Source of the DNA: Dimargaris cristalligena
Lineage: Eukaryota > Kickxellomycota > Dimargaritomycetes > Dimargaritales > Dimargaritaceae
Reading direction: 5' to 3'
Length of the DNA: 64,000 bases
Assembly (NCBI GenBank): GCA_027576995.1
Contig: JANBQC010000016.1
Coordinates: forward strand, 1,441 to 65,440
Under the pieces are notes generated by a model. The model saw nothing but the letters and a program-made list of their open reading frames with translations. It made no database searches and was not told where the DNA came from. Below are positions 43,418 through 59,366 of this stretch, one piece after another. The position numbers and the translations under genes were made by a program. The stretch's first letter is position 1; every line of letters begins with the position of its first letter.

Positions 43418-45397
43418 ACGGCAACAGGAGACTACCAGTTCCATTGCATCTACCAATGCTGGAAGATCAATAGTATGTGTGTTTTATATATATATATATA
43501 TAAATTGCTTATCCAATCCATATGATGAGCCCCCATTACTCTTGCAACATGGGCACCCGCATCTACCGCCCACATTTTCTGCTCGTTATATTTCCCACTA
43601 GTGTAGTGACCATCTCTTTAGCATGGTTTTGAATTAGGCCATCCCGCATATCTATGCATCTTGGTTGATCTGTGATTCATCATTTAAGACGGCGGATTAT
43701 TCGTAATCGACCTCACCATGCGTATGCTTCAGCAATAAAACAATTTTTCAGTACTCTTAGATGTATACCCTCCTAATTACCATATTTTGGTATACAGTGT
43801 GACTATTTTTAAACCTGGTGGCATTTATTACCATGTTCCTAGGGGGTTTTTCCCGCGGTTGTCCATTTATATTTATTAGGAGATACCTGTCTCCCTCCCA
43901 AGGAGGTTTTTTAACATTTGTATATGGCTAATATTTGGTTTGTCCTAGGTGGTTTTGTGTATTGCCCATGGGCACTGACCATTCCCCTATACTTTTAGTC
44001 CAGAGTTAGTAGCCCCAATACATAGCACCGCCCTGAAGTAGGGTATGTGGAAATCACAATTCTGGGCACATTCTCCCAATATGCGAAAACCCATTATAGG
44101 CGGTGCTTAGAGCCTGTAAACCACCTACGTGCGAGCTTCCTCTTTGATTGATAACATGCCCTTGAATAAGTCACACTTGGTGAATGGGCAATTACGGTAA
44201 GCCTTACCTCAAGGCAATGTAGTAAGTGAATTGTGGCGAAAATGACATTTTTCCCCACCAGTATATGGGTTTTTCTAACGACCAGCTTGGTGATTATGGT
44301 CGAATAGGGACGCCTAAGCCATAAAAATCCACTCCATATCGAACTAGTCAATTACACATTTCACTAAAAATGATTTTCTCTGTCCCACTGTTGAGCGATA
44401 CCTATGCCAAAACGTCAAGGATATTAAAGTGTTAAAGCGCTGTAACTGTAATTGGCCCTACTTGTACTTACGATATTGCGTGTTCGTTTTAGTATGTTGA
44501 GCAAAGTCAGATACCTCTTAAGCCCAACTGCTTTCCAAAACACTTACGTTATACTATACTTCATCAGTTATGATAAACTGAATTGATTATTGACATCCAG
44601 GGGTGAATGCATCTATTATATATGTAGTAGTATAATATTGTTTAATAGCAATTTTAACGGCTCAGGACAAGACTCAATTAGGTCTAAATGACGGCGTGGG
44701 GAATTTTCACGAAATAAAGAGTTGCCCCACCTAGCGTAGACGCGTTTCGGTATGAATGAATCTATATTTAATGGGCCGTAAAGGGTATACATGGGCAACT
44801 CTCTATTGACGAGGCCTATTGGCGTAGGAACGTATGTCCATTTCGGCATAGCCTTGGTTATTCCATTCATTGTATTACCACTACTCGAGTTTGGAGTATA
44901 AACACCCTAGGAGGCGGGGGGTCGGTAAGTAGCTAGGCCCTTGAAGAGGCAGTCTAACGTCCTGGCGAATCCTCCAGCTGCCGCTGGAAATGAAATTGAC
45001 CAAGGGGCGAGAGTAGGTAGGCAAGGAATTGGATGGCTGGCGGCCCCTTTCCCCTTTTGGCCCTTTGTATAGTCATAACTACTGCTTGGCTGCGGTAGGT
45101 GGTAGGTCATTGAGTGGCAGCGTTGTACTTTAGTTACAGCGTTGGCTCAATGACATCTGTACCTTACGAATGAAAATCCTTTAAAATGGATCGCAGAGTT
45201 ACCCTTGTATCCCCTCGGGTTCACCCGTGTTCACTGTTTGACATATTAATATATATTGCAACCTTGGGCTTCGCTCGAGAGAACCCGTGGTTGTACCAGT
45301 ATCTACGTATCTCTTATGCCAATGGCCCCGATCTTCACAGTACGGCTGTACTCGCTACATTGGGCATCCGGATTACCAATTATATAAATGCGGCTCC
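43418..45397. other. Long gene-poor stretch
   Basis: Contains a short TA microsatellite near 43485-43502 and no supported gene. A plus-strand open frame at 45186-45470 runs into the MITE at 45398 and was not called. Confidence 0.45.
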
Positions 45398-45546
45398 AAA
45401 CGGGGGAGTTCCGACGAGGCCTCAAAATGAGAAAAATACCCTATTTGATACGACCAATATGACTGGTTAAAAATAAGTATGCCGCCCCTTTGCCCATATA
45501 CGTGGCATTAATACACTTATACGGTTGTATTGAATTTCGTCCATGG
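45398..45546 (-). mobile_element. MITE-like element, diverged copy 6
   Basis: The interior (tttgatacgaccaatatgactggttaaaaat and gcccatatacgtgg) and the right end (acggttgtattgaatttcgtccatgg) match copies 1 and 2. The left end (aaacgggggagttccgacga) is diverged. Orientation is the same as copies 1 and 2. Confidence 0.65.
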
Positions 45547-45591
45547 CCATTGTTGGGGTGTCAACGTACGGGTCGGGCTAACTCTGAGGAC

Positions 45592-45602
45592 TTTATATAA
45601 AA
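45592..45602 (+). promoter_or_regulatory. TATA box of the secreted-protein gene at 45792
   Basis: The sequence tttatataaaa lies 190 bp upstream of the ATG, about 50 bp downstream of the end of a MITE copy. A CT-rich leader follows. Confidence 0.5.
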
Positions 45603-45791
45603 GGCATTCGAGCTGCTGCCATCTGTTGAAGGGGTATAGCTTAATTTACTCCTTCTCTCTCCCCCCCACCACTCACACCCACCTTTCATTTGGCTATTGC
45701 GCTTTGTACGTTGTCTCCAAACAAGTATCGTTCTATCCCCTCGACTTTATACATCCCTCTCCCCTGCACCGATCGATTTCATTTCTTCAAC

Positions 45792-46097
45792 ATGCATGCC
45801 TATAGCCTCGGTCTCCTCGCTCTCGCGGCCTCATTAATGGCCATCTCGGCCTCACCACTACCCTCGGAATCCGGCAGCCACGGCATTTCCGCTGCCAATG
45901 CTGGCCATTTATCCACAAATGCAATCGAAGATTTCTTGGCTCACATTGCCTCCAAAATTGAAACTCTGGAAGACAAAAAAGAGACGGCCCTCCTGGAAGC
46001 CACTCCCCCTATGATGGATGAGGAAATCCATGACTTTTACGACGAACAAATCAACCATCTCAAAAATTTGTACCAAGCCTGGTCTGATCGCAGTTGA
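45792..46097 (+). CDS. Small predicted secreted acidic protein
   Basis: 101 residues, single exon. Residues 1-20 form a signal peptide (HAYSLGLLALAASLMAISAS). The mature part is acidic and helical-looking, with NAIEDFLAHIASKIETLEDK, a segment MMDEEIHDFYDEQINHLKNL, and a short end YQAWSDRS. It has no Cys. I used ATG 45792, which begins the signal peptide and follows a CT-rich leader; longer in-frame sequence upstream is leader. I recognise no family. It resembles the other accessory secreted proteins only in general design. Confidence 0.7.
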   Translation: MHAYSLGLLALAASLMAISASPLPSESGSHGISAANAGHLSTNAIEDFLAHIASKIETLEDKKETALLEATPPMMDEEIHDFYDEQINHLKNLYQAWSDRS

Positions 46098-48692
46098 AGT
46101 TGCAATATTATGGAACTGTTAACTAGGGCTATGTTGGTACTGCGCTTATTAGCCCCTTTCTTCTATCTATAGTGTTGGTTAATCGATCTACGTTCATTTA
46201 GACTAAATAAAGAGATCCCCCTACTCCCTTTACAACTTCTTTAACCTACCATTCATTTGACAATTCATCCAACTTGTGGATTCTATTTCGAATACTGCTT
46301 CAGTTAGCCGTTCCCATCTTGCCAAAAAATGGAGGAAGTGTGGCTCCTAACATATCAATTAGATGGCTTGCTGCCACACTTAGTCTATCAAACATTCGAG
46401 TAATACATTCTAGGGTGTCATACTAGCAATAAATAAATATGTATCTTTGAAATACGGGAGGATACGCCCACAATATAGCTATCTTAGATTTTAACTAAAT
46501 TTCTTACAGCCATAACACTAGTTAGTATAGAAGAAACAGCTTAGTGAATTGGTGACTGCCTTTTGTAGAGAATGCCAGGGGCTATATATCAGCTGGAGAT
46601 AGTGGTCACCTAATTCTAAAAGAAATAGTGGTGGTGAGCACACTAAAACGAAAATAAATAAATAGACCAGCAGTTTCGGGATAGTTCCTTTGCATACGGT
46701 GGCCGCATCAATCTTATTTACGCTACTATACAAACGGATGCGATAATCCTACGGTAGCTTAAGCAACCCCAATCCCTCCCTAATACCGGATAAATTCTTT
46801 TTGGGCTCTAGAGCGGACCAGCCTTTTGTTTGCAAGTGTCACTTTTGCCAGGGTTATGCCCAACTCCACCACACATGTCCTACTCTGCTTTTTTTTCACT
46901 TTTCCCAGCCCAGGGATTATCTAGGGAAAGAACGCAGTGGGGCGAAATACCCCTGGTGATTCTCCATGGATAGTCTAAAATCGCTTATGCGGGTGTCCAA
47001 AGAGGTGTAGGATAGGTGAGGCAATATGTGCAATTGTCGTGTGGCGCGGAAACCTCGACAAGGGGCGGGGACTGGGTTCAGGACAGGGTAGGAGGCGGAC
47101 AATAGATAGAATGTATGAATAGTACAGATCTGTCCCTACTCATCCCCATTTAACCACGCTCCATAGATAACGCTCTGTATTTGAAATCAGAGGCATTGCG
47201 TAAAACGACCACTTGGATTCGGACCTGAGGTACGTCTAGTGGGGATCTTTATTTTAGTTAAATACCATTCTACTGGATTTTTTGATATGTTTAGTATGGA
47301 GGATTGTAAACCCTCATCTGGAATTAAGATACCTTGGTTTGTCCTAATATTTCCCCAAAAATCGCTTCCTTTTAATGAAATCGCCTAGGCATATCACCTC
47401 GCAACCGGTAACATTGCCTAACCCTATATCCAAACAAATACCACAAGCTATGCTTTAAATAAATACTGGCTGATTCGTTGGACAAGCAGGGTCAGTATGG
47501 GGTAAAATAGGCGAGTAGCGAGGGCATACAAGCCATAGAACGCCGGGTACGGGAAGTAATGGCCATCATCGAAGCAATGTTGGCACAGGAATATAAATAG
47601 CCTACCAAGCTACCGGAATCTGCCTTGGAAGACCTGGTTGAAAAGGAGGCAGGATGGCATCGAAGGCTATTGGGGTAGTCTCCCTACACCATGTAATAAT
47701 ATAGTAAACCTCAATATACATTTATAAGTCTCTAATCCAAGTCGGTATCTGACTGCGTCAGATTAACAATCATGAAAATATAGACGTGAGATTGACATGG
47801 GAAGTGGAAACACGGCAGGGGCTATGGATAACGGGTCTACCAAAATGGATGCAAGCGGGTATGTAACATTCTGGATAATATCAATACTATTCCATAGACT
47901 ACCCAAATGTCAAATGACAGGGTCCAGGATTCGGATAGATCACTGCGTGTGACACCGCCACTTGGCGGGAATGAGAAGGACAAGCATTTGCATCAGGATT
48001 CCAATGGATAAGCATAGTCCACAAAGATTCTTGGCCATTTTTGAGTCGACTAACTGTTATAAACCCCCCTACTGTATATACGGACTGGTCTTTGAAGTCG
48101 ATCTTTTTAAAAAGCAGCTGGAATAACCCCACCCCCTGTTCTTTTGGCCTCTGACCAAATGTACCAACATCAGTCATTAAATTGGGGGGGGGGGGTTCAC
48201 ATTGGGTATAAGTATATTTGCAGCAACATACATGTAATCAGTCGAAATTCCTGAACTGCAGCCCAATATTGAAATAGCCGTGGCAGCCCATCAAGTGAAA
48301 TTTCAATGAATAAAATGGCGTGAGAGGCTGGTCTAGTCGCCATTGGGGATAACGTAAGCCAAATCTCTCGATTTTCAGGAGCTATTCCAACTACAAAAAG
48401 CGGAAATTACACCCCCTTATTTGTCCAAAAGAGGCGCGAATATTAAATAGCTCAACCTTCCCTAATCAGAACGATTAACGTTTAAGGACATAAACAAACT
48501 CACGCATTTAATTGACACGAATAAGGAGTGCTTCTTTCACTCACCACCCCTTTGGGCTCTCCACCACACTTGCCCGTACTTTTCCACTAACTAGCCGTGC
48601 TAGCACCTTCCTCCACTTACTTACTGCTCTTTACTCATCCGCATTACCCCCTCTTCTACCTCGTTCATCACCACCCACTTCACTCGGCCACC
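46098..48692. other. Long gene-poor stretch
   Basis: 2.6 kb with no convincing gene apart from a weak minus-strand frame at 47899-48177, listed separately. A 12-base G-run lies at 48184-48195. The last 150 bases are the CT-rich leader of the oxidoreductase gene. Confidence 0.45.
47899..48177 (-). CDS. Weak small ORF, possibly a gene remnant
   Basis: An ATG-started frame of 92 codons on the minus strand with protein-like composition (FKKIDFKDQSVYTVGGFITV, then a segment with two Cys, NACPSHSRQVAVSH, and PGPCHLTFG). It has no signal peptide and no recognised domain. It could be an exon or remnant of a lost gene, or chance. Confidence 0.25.
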   Translation of the reverse strand: MTDVGTFGQRPKEQGVGLFQLLFKKIDFKDQSVYTVGGFITVSRLKNGQESLWTMLIHWNPDANACPSHSRQVAVSHAVIYPNPGPCHLTFG

Positions 48693-49889
48693 ATGAGCAA
48701 ATCCACTTCAGCGACTCCCGCTGTTCAAACTAGACTATTTGAGCAGGCCCAACTCTACATGAGTCGCCAGGCCTACCTCCCGGACCTTATCCGCTTCAAC
48801 CTAACCGGGGGCCTAGAACTCCTGGGTAATCTCGGGGAGGCCCTCCACGAAGGTCGCATTTCGACCCAGAGCCGCATCACGCGGCTGGTGCGTCTGAAGT
48901 TGGAGGGGGATCGGGCCGCTGACCCCTCCGCTTCCTCCTCCCCCCCACTCTGTCGCCCGGTGGCGATCGTGACGGGTGCCAATTCCGGCTGTGGTTTCGA
49001 ACTCACCAAAGCCCTGCTCCAGGCGGGCTACCATGTGGTCTTGGCCTGTCGGTCCGCCACCGCTGCTGAGGCTGCCCTAGACCGGCTGCGGCAACAAACC
49101 GATTTAGACGACCAGATGGAATTCATGGAACTCGATTTAGCGTCGCTGGCTTCGGTTCAGAACTTCTGTACCGAAATCCGGCGGCGGTTCCCGGCCCCGG
49201 TAAGCTCGACCGCCTCGGGTCCGGGTCAAGGTCAGGGTGGGGCCCTGCAGCTGCTGGTGAATAACGCCGGCATTATGAATACCCCTTATGCGCGCACGGA
49301 AGACGGGTTCGAAAGCCAGTTCGGGGTTAACCACGTGGGCCATTTCGTACTGACCATGAATCTGCTGGACCTGCTGGAGGAGAGTAGTCCCAACGGCCGG
49401 ATCATCAATATCTCGTCCAACGCCCACATGGGTGTTAGTCGGTTGAACCTCACAGCCTGGGAAGACCCCCAGCAGTACAACTCCATGCTGAATTACGGCC
49501 TGTCGAAACTGGCTAATCTGCTCTTTACGCGGTCCCTCCATGAACGGCTGGTGGCACGGCGGGCGGCTTCTCCCCGGCGGGGACACGTCACCGTCAACGC
49601 CGTCCATCCCGGACCCATCGCGACCGACCTGTACCGTTACACGCCCCTGCTGAACAAACTTGCGCCGCTGCTCCGGGCGGTTATGCTCACCCCCGCTCAA
49701 GGGGCCCTCACCATGGTCTACATGGCCCTGTCCTCCGACGTTAAGGATGTATCCGGGCAGTACTATGCGGCCTTGCACCCCCGTTTTTCCTCGGATCTGG
49801 GCGCCGATATGCAGGCGGCTCAGCAACTGTGGGACTACACCGTGAAGAAATTAAAGAGCACGAATATCCCCGTTCGTAATTTGGATTAA
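48693..49889 (+). CDS. Short-chain dehydrogenase/reductase (retinol-dehydrogenase/WWOX-like)
   Basis: 398 residues, single exon. It is a classical NAD(P)-dependent SDR with a Rossmann fold. The cofactor motif TGANSGCG is at residues 94-101, the NNAG motif follows later (LLVNNAGIMNTPYARTEDGF), the catalytic Ser is in INISSNAH, and the catalytic Y268/K272 are in YGLSK. VHPGPIATDL is also typical. The sequence most resembles RDH11-14/WWOX-type enzymes, but the substrate cannot be read from the sequence. An N-terminal extension of about 90 residues precedes the fold, and a Gly/Ser-rich insert (ASGPGQGQGG) lies between beta strands. The start is ATG 48693 in a perfect gccaccatga context. Confidence 0.92.
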   Translation: MSKSTSATPAVQTRLFEQAQLYMSRQAYLPDLIRFNLTGGLELLGNLGEALHEGRISTQSRITRLVRLKLEGDRAADPSASSSPPLCRPVAIVTGANSGCGFELTKALLQAGYHVVLACRSATAAEAALDRLRQQTDLDDQMEFMELDLASLASVQNFCTEIRRRFPAPVSSTASGPGQGQGGALQLLVNNAGIMNTPYARTEDGFESQFGVNHVGHFVLTMNLLDLLEESSPNGRIINISSNAHMGVSRLNLTAWEDPQQYNSMLNYGLSKLANLLFTRSLHERLVARRAASPRRGHVTVNAVHPGPIATDLYRYTPLLNKLAPLLRAVMLTPAQGALTMVYMALSSDVKDVSGQYYAALHPRFSSDLGADMQAAQQLWDYTVKKLKSTNIPVRNLD

Positions 49890-50539
49890 ACCCAATGCCA
49901 TACTACTTTTAGTCCAATTACTACGCATTACCTTTTTTTTCATACACGCCTATGTGCCCTCTTCCGCTTTACGTCCACTGGTACTGCGCTCAATATTGAG
50001 CGCCTTAGATTAAGAAGGACCGGCTTCCCCCCCGTATAGATTGCAACATCCAAGCGTCACTTCGCTTCCGTGTTAACCTGACTATGTACACTTCGGATTG
50101 TATGTGATTTAGTATATTATCTATCCCTATTTTCTTATATTTATCCAAACTGCTATATAAATAACTACTACCCCCCCCTCCTTATTACTCTCAGTAGGCA
50201 TTTTGCAAATATGCATGTTGGTATTAGTCCTGAGAATATCTCTCTATTCGAAAATATGGCAATTTGGGTGGGAAAATAGGCACATGTTAGGTACCACAAA
50301 AACATGCCAAGCACCAAATTTATTCCTGCAAACGTTTGAAACCTATACAACCAGCAGCCAAAGCACATACGCTACCACCACATGCCAACCAGTTCAACCC
50401 CGGTCTAGTCGTTCATCCCATCCCAATCCCTTTACATTCCCATTTGAACCCCTCTCCATTGTATTGTCGAATTGGAGCTTCCTTCGCAGAACCTCACTTG
50501 GCCCATCCCTTCTCAACCCACATATAACACGCCTCAACC
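49890..50539. other. Intergenic spacer and TTC1 promoter
   Basis: 650 bp between two same-strand genes, with the SDR 3' end and the CA/CT-rich leader of the next gene. No gene seen. Confidence 0.5.
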
Positions 50540-51930
50540 ATGAGCTCCGACGAAGCGTCAATTCCCGAACAAGTCTTTGCCGACCTCGACTCGGACGATG
50601 ACCCCGATTCCATTACCCGAGGACCGCCACCCACCAAGGTATATTTCACCGAAATGGTCCTTGACTTGAGCCTTTAATATACTCCTTTCCCCTCTCGTTA
50701 GTTATTCCGGAGGGTCGGGGCTTGGGCCGTCTAGCTATGTACCTATCTCGTTAACGGGAGACTGATTTATTTTAGCTATACCCAATTCTCCAACCATCTG
50801 CCTCCCCACTCTCTACCTTTATTCCACTGCAGTCCCTCGATGAAGCACTAGAAATCAAAACCCTTGGAAATAACCTGTTCAAAGAAGGTAACTACGCAGG
50901 GGCTTTAAACGAATACGAAGAGGCCCTTCGACACTGTCCATCCACCGAGGACCTTAATATGTCCCATCTGTATAACAATATGGCCGCTTGTCATTTGAAG
51001 TTGGTAAGTAATTTACTTAATACCCTCCAGCATCTTAGCGGCCCCGCGTCGACCAGCTTAGAATACCCCCAAGGCCGTGCATGGCATTCTCCCTATAAGC
51101 CGCCAAGAGACTAACCATGCACTAAAATCTACTTCTGCTGCCACTTCCCTATTGATTACTAAACTGACATGATTATTAACTGGACCAGGATGAGTATGAA
51201 CACGCCGTTGAGGCTTGTACCGACTCCCTTCGCCACCAGCCCCGTTCCGAAAAGGCCCTTTATCGTCGAGCCAAAGCCAATGAGGCCCTTGCAACCTCGA
51301 GTTCCTTAGCCGCCGCGCTCAAAGGTATAATTCTATGAATAGCTACATCAATACAATGTAATTATACTATACACCTGTTACATATTGTTTATAGACTTTG
51401 GTGTGATAATACGCTGACAATTAAGAAGTATGTATTTCTACTTTGCCGCTACCTTGAACCATACACTTTACGCATGGCTTAGATTACCGGGTAATTACGG
51501 ACCTGCCCGACGTATCATCCGATACCCACTCCTTCTGCACCAGACAGGTCACCACACTCCCGGCACGGATTAGTCGAACTCAAGAGGAAGAAAAGGACAA
51601 GCTACTGGGTAGGTTAAAGAGTAATCATGGTCTAGATCCTTGAACCGGGGAACATATTACCATACCGCAATGGTCAGATGAGTATTCATTAACCCCGACT
51701 ATTTATCAAAGAACCCCAGGCTTGATTGTATTAACCCCCTTATAATTTATTCATTTGACGGCCCTCCCCGCTGACCAACGCTTTACATCTAATCCCAAGG
51801 CCAATTAAAAAATCTGGGCAATTCCCTTTTGGGGAAATTCGGCATGTCATTAGATGATTTCCAGACCCAGCAAGATCCGACAACGGGAGCCACCTCCGTC
51901 AACCTACGGTCAAAACCAGGCTCCAAATAG
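50540..51930 (+). CDS. TTC1: TTC1-type tetratricopeptide repeat protein
   Basis: Five-exon model: 50540-50638, 50833-51003, 51189-51324, 51483-51608 and 51800-51930 (663 nt, 220 residues), with consistent phases (0, 0, 1, 1). TTC1 is a small three-TPR co-chaperone that binds Hsp70/Hsp90 tails and some G proteins. The acidic N-terminus is short. The first TPR shows IKTLGNNLFKEGNYAGALNE followed by YEEALRHCP, the second NMSHLYNNMAACHLKL and EHAVEACTDSLRHQP, and the third RSEKALYRRAKANEAL. The C-terminus LKNLGNSLLGKFGMSLDDFQ is the hallmark tail of the TTC1 family. The protein is shorter than animal TTC1 (about 290), mainly at the N-terminus. It converges with the trimethylguanosine synthase gene. 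Confidence 0.92.
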
Positions 51931-52608
51931 CCTGTATCCCCCCTAGACTCTTGTATATGTGGTGTGTCATTTCCTCACACAGTGCAATCCCCAACGCATC
52001 CGGGGAACATCAGTAGTTTATAACAAATAATAAGTTTATATCAGATGAGAGGGTAAAAAAGAAGGAAAGGGGAAATGATCAAGGCGGGGGAAGGGGCGTA
52101 AATTAAACCGGGATTAGGGTCTGTACATAGGCGTTTCCAAATTATATGTGTCAGTGCAAAATGGCAAAAGGGATAAGAATAAGTGACAACCGATGCACTC
52201 AGATAGAAACTCGGAAGGCCGGGATCGAGAAGGAAGAAAATGGGAGAAGGAGGGGTAATAAAGGTAGGGCAAGGCAAGATAATGAAGGGATGGATGCGCA
52301 AGAGGGGAGAAGGGTGGAGGGATCAACCAACCGTAAAAGCATGGCCAAAATGTGAAAAAATAAAATAATACCAATATAAGCGCCTGATGCTCGAGGAAGA
52401 GAAATGTGGGGGAATGAGAAGAAATGGAGGCACAGTGGGAATTTAAACTAAAGGAAGGGAGAGGGGAAGGTGTGTGATATGATATGGGCATTAGAGGTGG
52501 AAAGAGGAATATTACGCAACGGAATGCGGATGGAAGAAGCAGGAGATGCTGGAATTAAAGGCCATGGGTTTATGTGAATAATGAATGGGTGAGAGAACGG
52601 GGGGGGAG
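51931..52608. other. Convergent intergenic region
   Basis: Between the stops of TTC1 and TGS1. The plus strand is AG-rich from about 52040 to 52600, so the TGS1-sense strand has a long CT-rich 3' region. No gene seen. Confidence 0.5.
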
Positions 52609-54442
<1,834 letters not shown>

Positions 54443-55308
54443 GGCGTTGAGAAGATAGCTTTATCAGTGCTGGGCAGAGTAGAAGTGAATCGCGGAAGCC
54501 TACAGGTTGATAAATTGGCCACAGTACCAGGTACAGGGACTGATAAAATAAAATAAAATATGTTTTTTAAAATCACCAAAGGAAAGCGCGCGTATGGATA
54601 AAGTTTGTCTTTGCTTGACTGAGTGGATCAGGGACGTAGTAGTAGCCAACAACGGGTGGCTGTGAATGACGTTCTACTAGGCTACAGTGCGAACTGGATG
54701 GAGTGGCTTCGGGTTAGGCAAGCTAGGGAGAAGTTAAAGGATGTGTTTTCTATATATGAATATATAAAAGGAGGGCGTATGTAAAAAAATATATATAAAG
54801 AGAGTGGATCCGCTAACCAACAGTGGCAAAAGAGCGAGTGGGAAGGTCGCTAAAGCAAGCACGAAGGATAGGGCTTCGTGTTTTCACTAGAACGAAAAAG
54901 GTCATCATGGGAACAACAAGGAGAAAAAGGGAAACTGGGCGGAGTCTCTTTTTCCCTTTTTTTGCGTGCTTAATTGTAGCATACAAAACACCTGAATGGT
55001 TTTATACCTACAAGAGAGTGAATGCGTGAGAGCATATACAGGTACCGCACAAACTATATGCGTAAATCACCGCTGCATATAGTAGGCCTGTGGCCCATTG
55101 GCGGGGATAATATATTACTATGGAAAAAAGGGCTATGGCTGATGCATATAGGGAGAGAGCGAGCCACTCCTCCACACCCTAGGGCAAAATCTATATCACA
55201 CGAACGGGGGATGTTGAGGGTCATATGCCAACCACCACCCCTTTCCCTTTGTACACATATTGACACTTCCTCCTCCAAAGAGTTTCGCTAATTCTGGCCC
55301 TGGCTTGT
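54443..55308. other. Divergent intergenic region
   Basis: Between the starts of TGS1 (minus) and the G-patch gene (plus). It contains the TA-rich tract near 54750-54800. Short frames here are not supported. Confidence 0.45.
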
Positions 55309-56796
<1,488 letters not shown>

Positions 56797-56976
56797 ACCT
56801 GGTGTGTAAGGCGCGCACAACATTTAACACCTTGCCTGGATTTTCTGTCGGCATATTTAGGTTAGTTCCTAGATACATACCATCACTACCCCCATATTTG
56901 ATATATCTGGCCACGAATACTGTGTATATAAAGATAAATATACCCGAATGAGCATGTATGTGTTTTTCAATTTATC
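56797..56976. other. 3' region of the G-patch gene
   Basis: Short AT-rich spacer between the stop codon and the MITE at 56977. Confidence 0.4.
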
Positions 56977-57121
56977 ATATGGGAGAGGCTCAATCGGGCT
57001 GTATAACGAAAAAATCCATTGGATGAGGAAAATACTACTGGCTGAAAATGAATCACCTACTCATTTTCTCGTGCGCTTATCATTTAAATCCCTATACAGC
57101 TGGGTCGAATATCACCCATAT
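56977..57121 (-). mobile_element. MITE-like element, copy 7 (145 bp)
   Basis: Starts atatgggagaggctcaatcg and ends ctgggtcgaatatcacccatat. The interior (tccattggatgaggaaaata, ctactggctgaaaatga) matches copies 1 and 2 in the same orientation. Confidence 0.85.
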
Positions 57122-59366
57122 TGTACCCGGTATCCGACACTTTCGATAATGCGTCCATCTGCTCTGTTCGGCAAAGTATAGCCTCATCGGACATAAAGGT
57201 CCGATTTGGTGGGCGGCCGAATGGTGGTGGGTGATGGATTACGCCATTGCCCGGATACCATTGCATATAAAACGGGTTGAATTGGGGGGGGGGGGGTGAC
57301 ATGGGTATAGTAAGCATAGGTCATTTTAAAAATGGCTAGATTGGAGAGTGATCGGCTGAATCACACACATTTTTCCTATTGGTGACGTTTCTTTGAGCCG
57401 GTTATTTCGGGAACACTATGCCAACATTGGCTTCAGAGTCGTATGACCTATCTATGGGGAAGGGAATCATGCAGTGTGACCCATCATGCTGTTAACGTAT
57501 TGGCAAATGTGACTGCGAAAAACGACCATCATCCGTTAAAGGGTATATGTCCACGAAACTCTGTTCAATAAAACCACTGGATAATAAACGAGACTGATGT
57601 AAACGGCCGCTTTCTTGTCACCTCTTTATAGTATCCCCCCTCCCCACATACACACACTACCCAATAAATATCTACATCCGCCGTATTAAAAATCGGTTTA
57701 AGCAGTGACCGGGTTTTCAGGTTGAACCAGGGACCAAATGAGATTGACGACTATGGTGCCTATTGAAGGGAGTAGTCGATATCCATTAATTCCAACGAGC
57801 AAAGTTAACAGGTGATAATATACGGTGTATTCATCCGTAGCACCGGTCCGATGATTGATTCGGAAACAGATGAAAACCGGCTATTCTTAGGGTCTGGGAC
57901 TGCATTTCGCCTGAAATGGCTGAATGGGAACTCCCTTTTTTATCCCTAATCATCCTACCATGATGGTGGCTCTATTGCTGCTTCACATATAGATAGGTAG
58001 ATGGAGGGTCCCAATGGTATATTCCACATTAGGCAAGGGTCGGCACGTCACAGCAATTGTGATCTGGTCCGCACGGTGTGCCCACCCATCCGCTTTGGCT
58101 TAGAATGATGACATTCCGAAGCAGTACGGATGGGGCTGCAAGGGGGGGGCTGAAAGTGATTGAAACGAGCGAGTGGCATAGACTGGGGAGCTGGAGTTGG
58201 GGTCATGGTAGGGCGTGTAGAGCCCCAATGCAGGCGTGACTTGGAAACATTCTAATGCTCATGACGAATAATACTACACTAGTATAGACCAGGAGGGGGG
58301 GTGTACAGTGAACGGGGATGACCAAGTCCATCGCCACTGGGTCCCGTGTAGCGGATTACCCTGCAGAGTAGGAGGGAAACCCGCAGGTCCTTCGTATTTG
58401 GTGCATTCGTAGAGACATTGGGGGAAGGGGTTATGTCGGAGTAGAGCCGCGTCAGTTGGGGCCATATCGTTCTCTGTGCAAGCCCTGTTTTGGGCGTAAC
58501 ATCCACAGCCACTATAGCTATGCCCAGGCGTATAAATATCCAGCCCCAGCCGGCTTAGCTTCGTCTACTTTTACCTGTGTTACACCTGCCCCCTACTTTT
58601 AGTGACATCTTGAAAATCCCCTGACCCTTAATGTATTGCATTGCGGTGACTGTCCGCCACGTAAGCAGTACTCCCTCTTTCTCTCTATTACCGTAAGTCA
58701 CCTGCACCATTATCAGATTTGCCTCTCGGATGACCACTCTGTGCCAATTCCCCACAATTCGCGTCTCTGAGATTCTCTGTATATCGCAGGGCGCCGACGA
58801 TGATTATGTTCTATAACTAACTATCTGGCTTTATGTCGTATATTACTTTACACCACTCTACTGGCTAATATGGATACCGTCATTTCAACCTAATCCGGGG
58901 GGTTCGTTCTCCGCTTCTTTCCGCCTGTGGCTCGATTGGCTACTTCTCTGTGGCTGCCCCCCATTCCTTCGCCACTCTTGGTTGCCATGCTATACGCATA
59001 CAGACACCCTTTCCCTCCTCCCCTGCCTCGCTTTGTATTATCGCCTCTATAAATACATCGCCTATCGCTGCCATCTGCGCATAGCAACTACTTTGATTAT
59101 TTCTGGCCTATCCCACTCCCCCCCTCCTTGTTCTTATACCAACTTGTCCCTTCGCCTGCATGTATTACTACAACTACTGCCCCTTGTCTTAACTAGCCCC
59201 CTCCCCTTTACCTTATTCTCGCCCTCTGTCTCTGTTTTCGCTGTATTTTGACTTCTTCATTTCCACCGCGACGCTACTTTTGTTCTCAGCCCCATTACCT
59301 TCTACCGCTTTTCCCCTCACATATACTCATCTCCTTCCCCCACGTGGCCTATATATTGCGCACACC
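57122..59366. other. Long gene-poor stretch ending in the arginase promoter
   Basis: No supported gene in about 2.2 kb. A 13-base G-run lies at 57284-57296. From about 58890 the plus strand is increasingly CT-rich, and 59100-59366 is the likely arginase promoter and leader. Confidence 0.45.

Noticed and set aside
45186..45470. Plus-strand open frame of 94 codons
   Set aside because: Its last third lies inside a MITE copy and it has no recognisable features.
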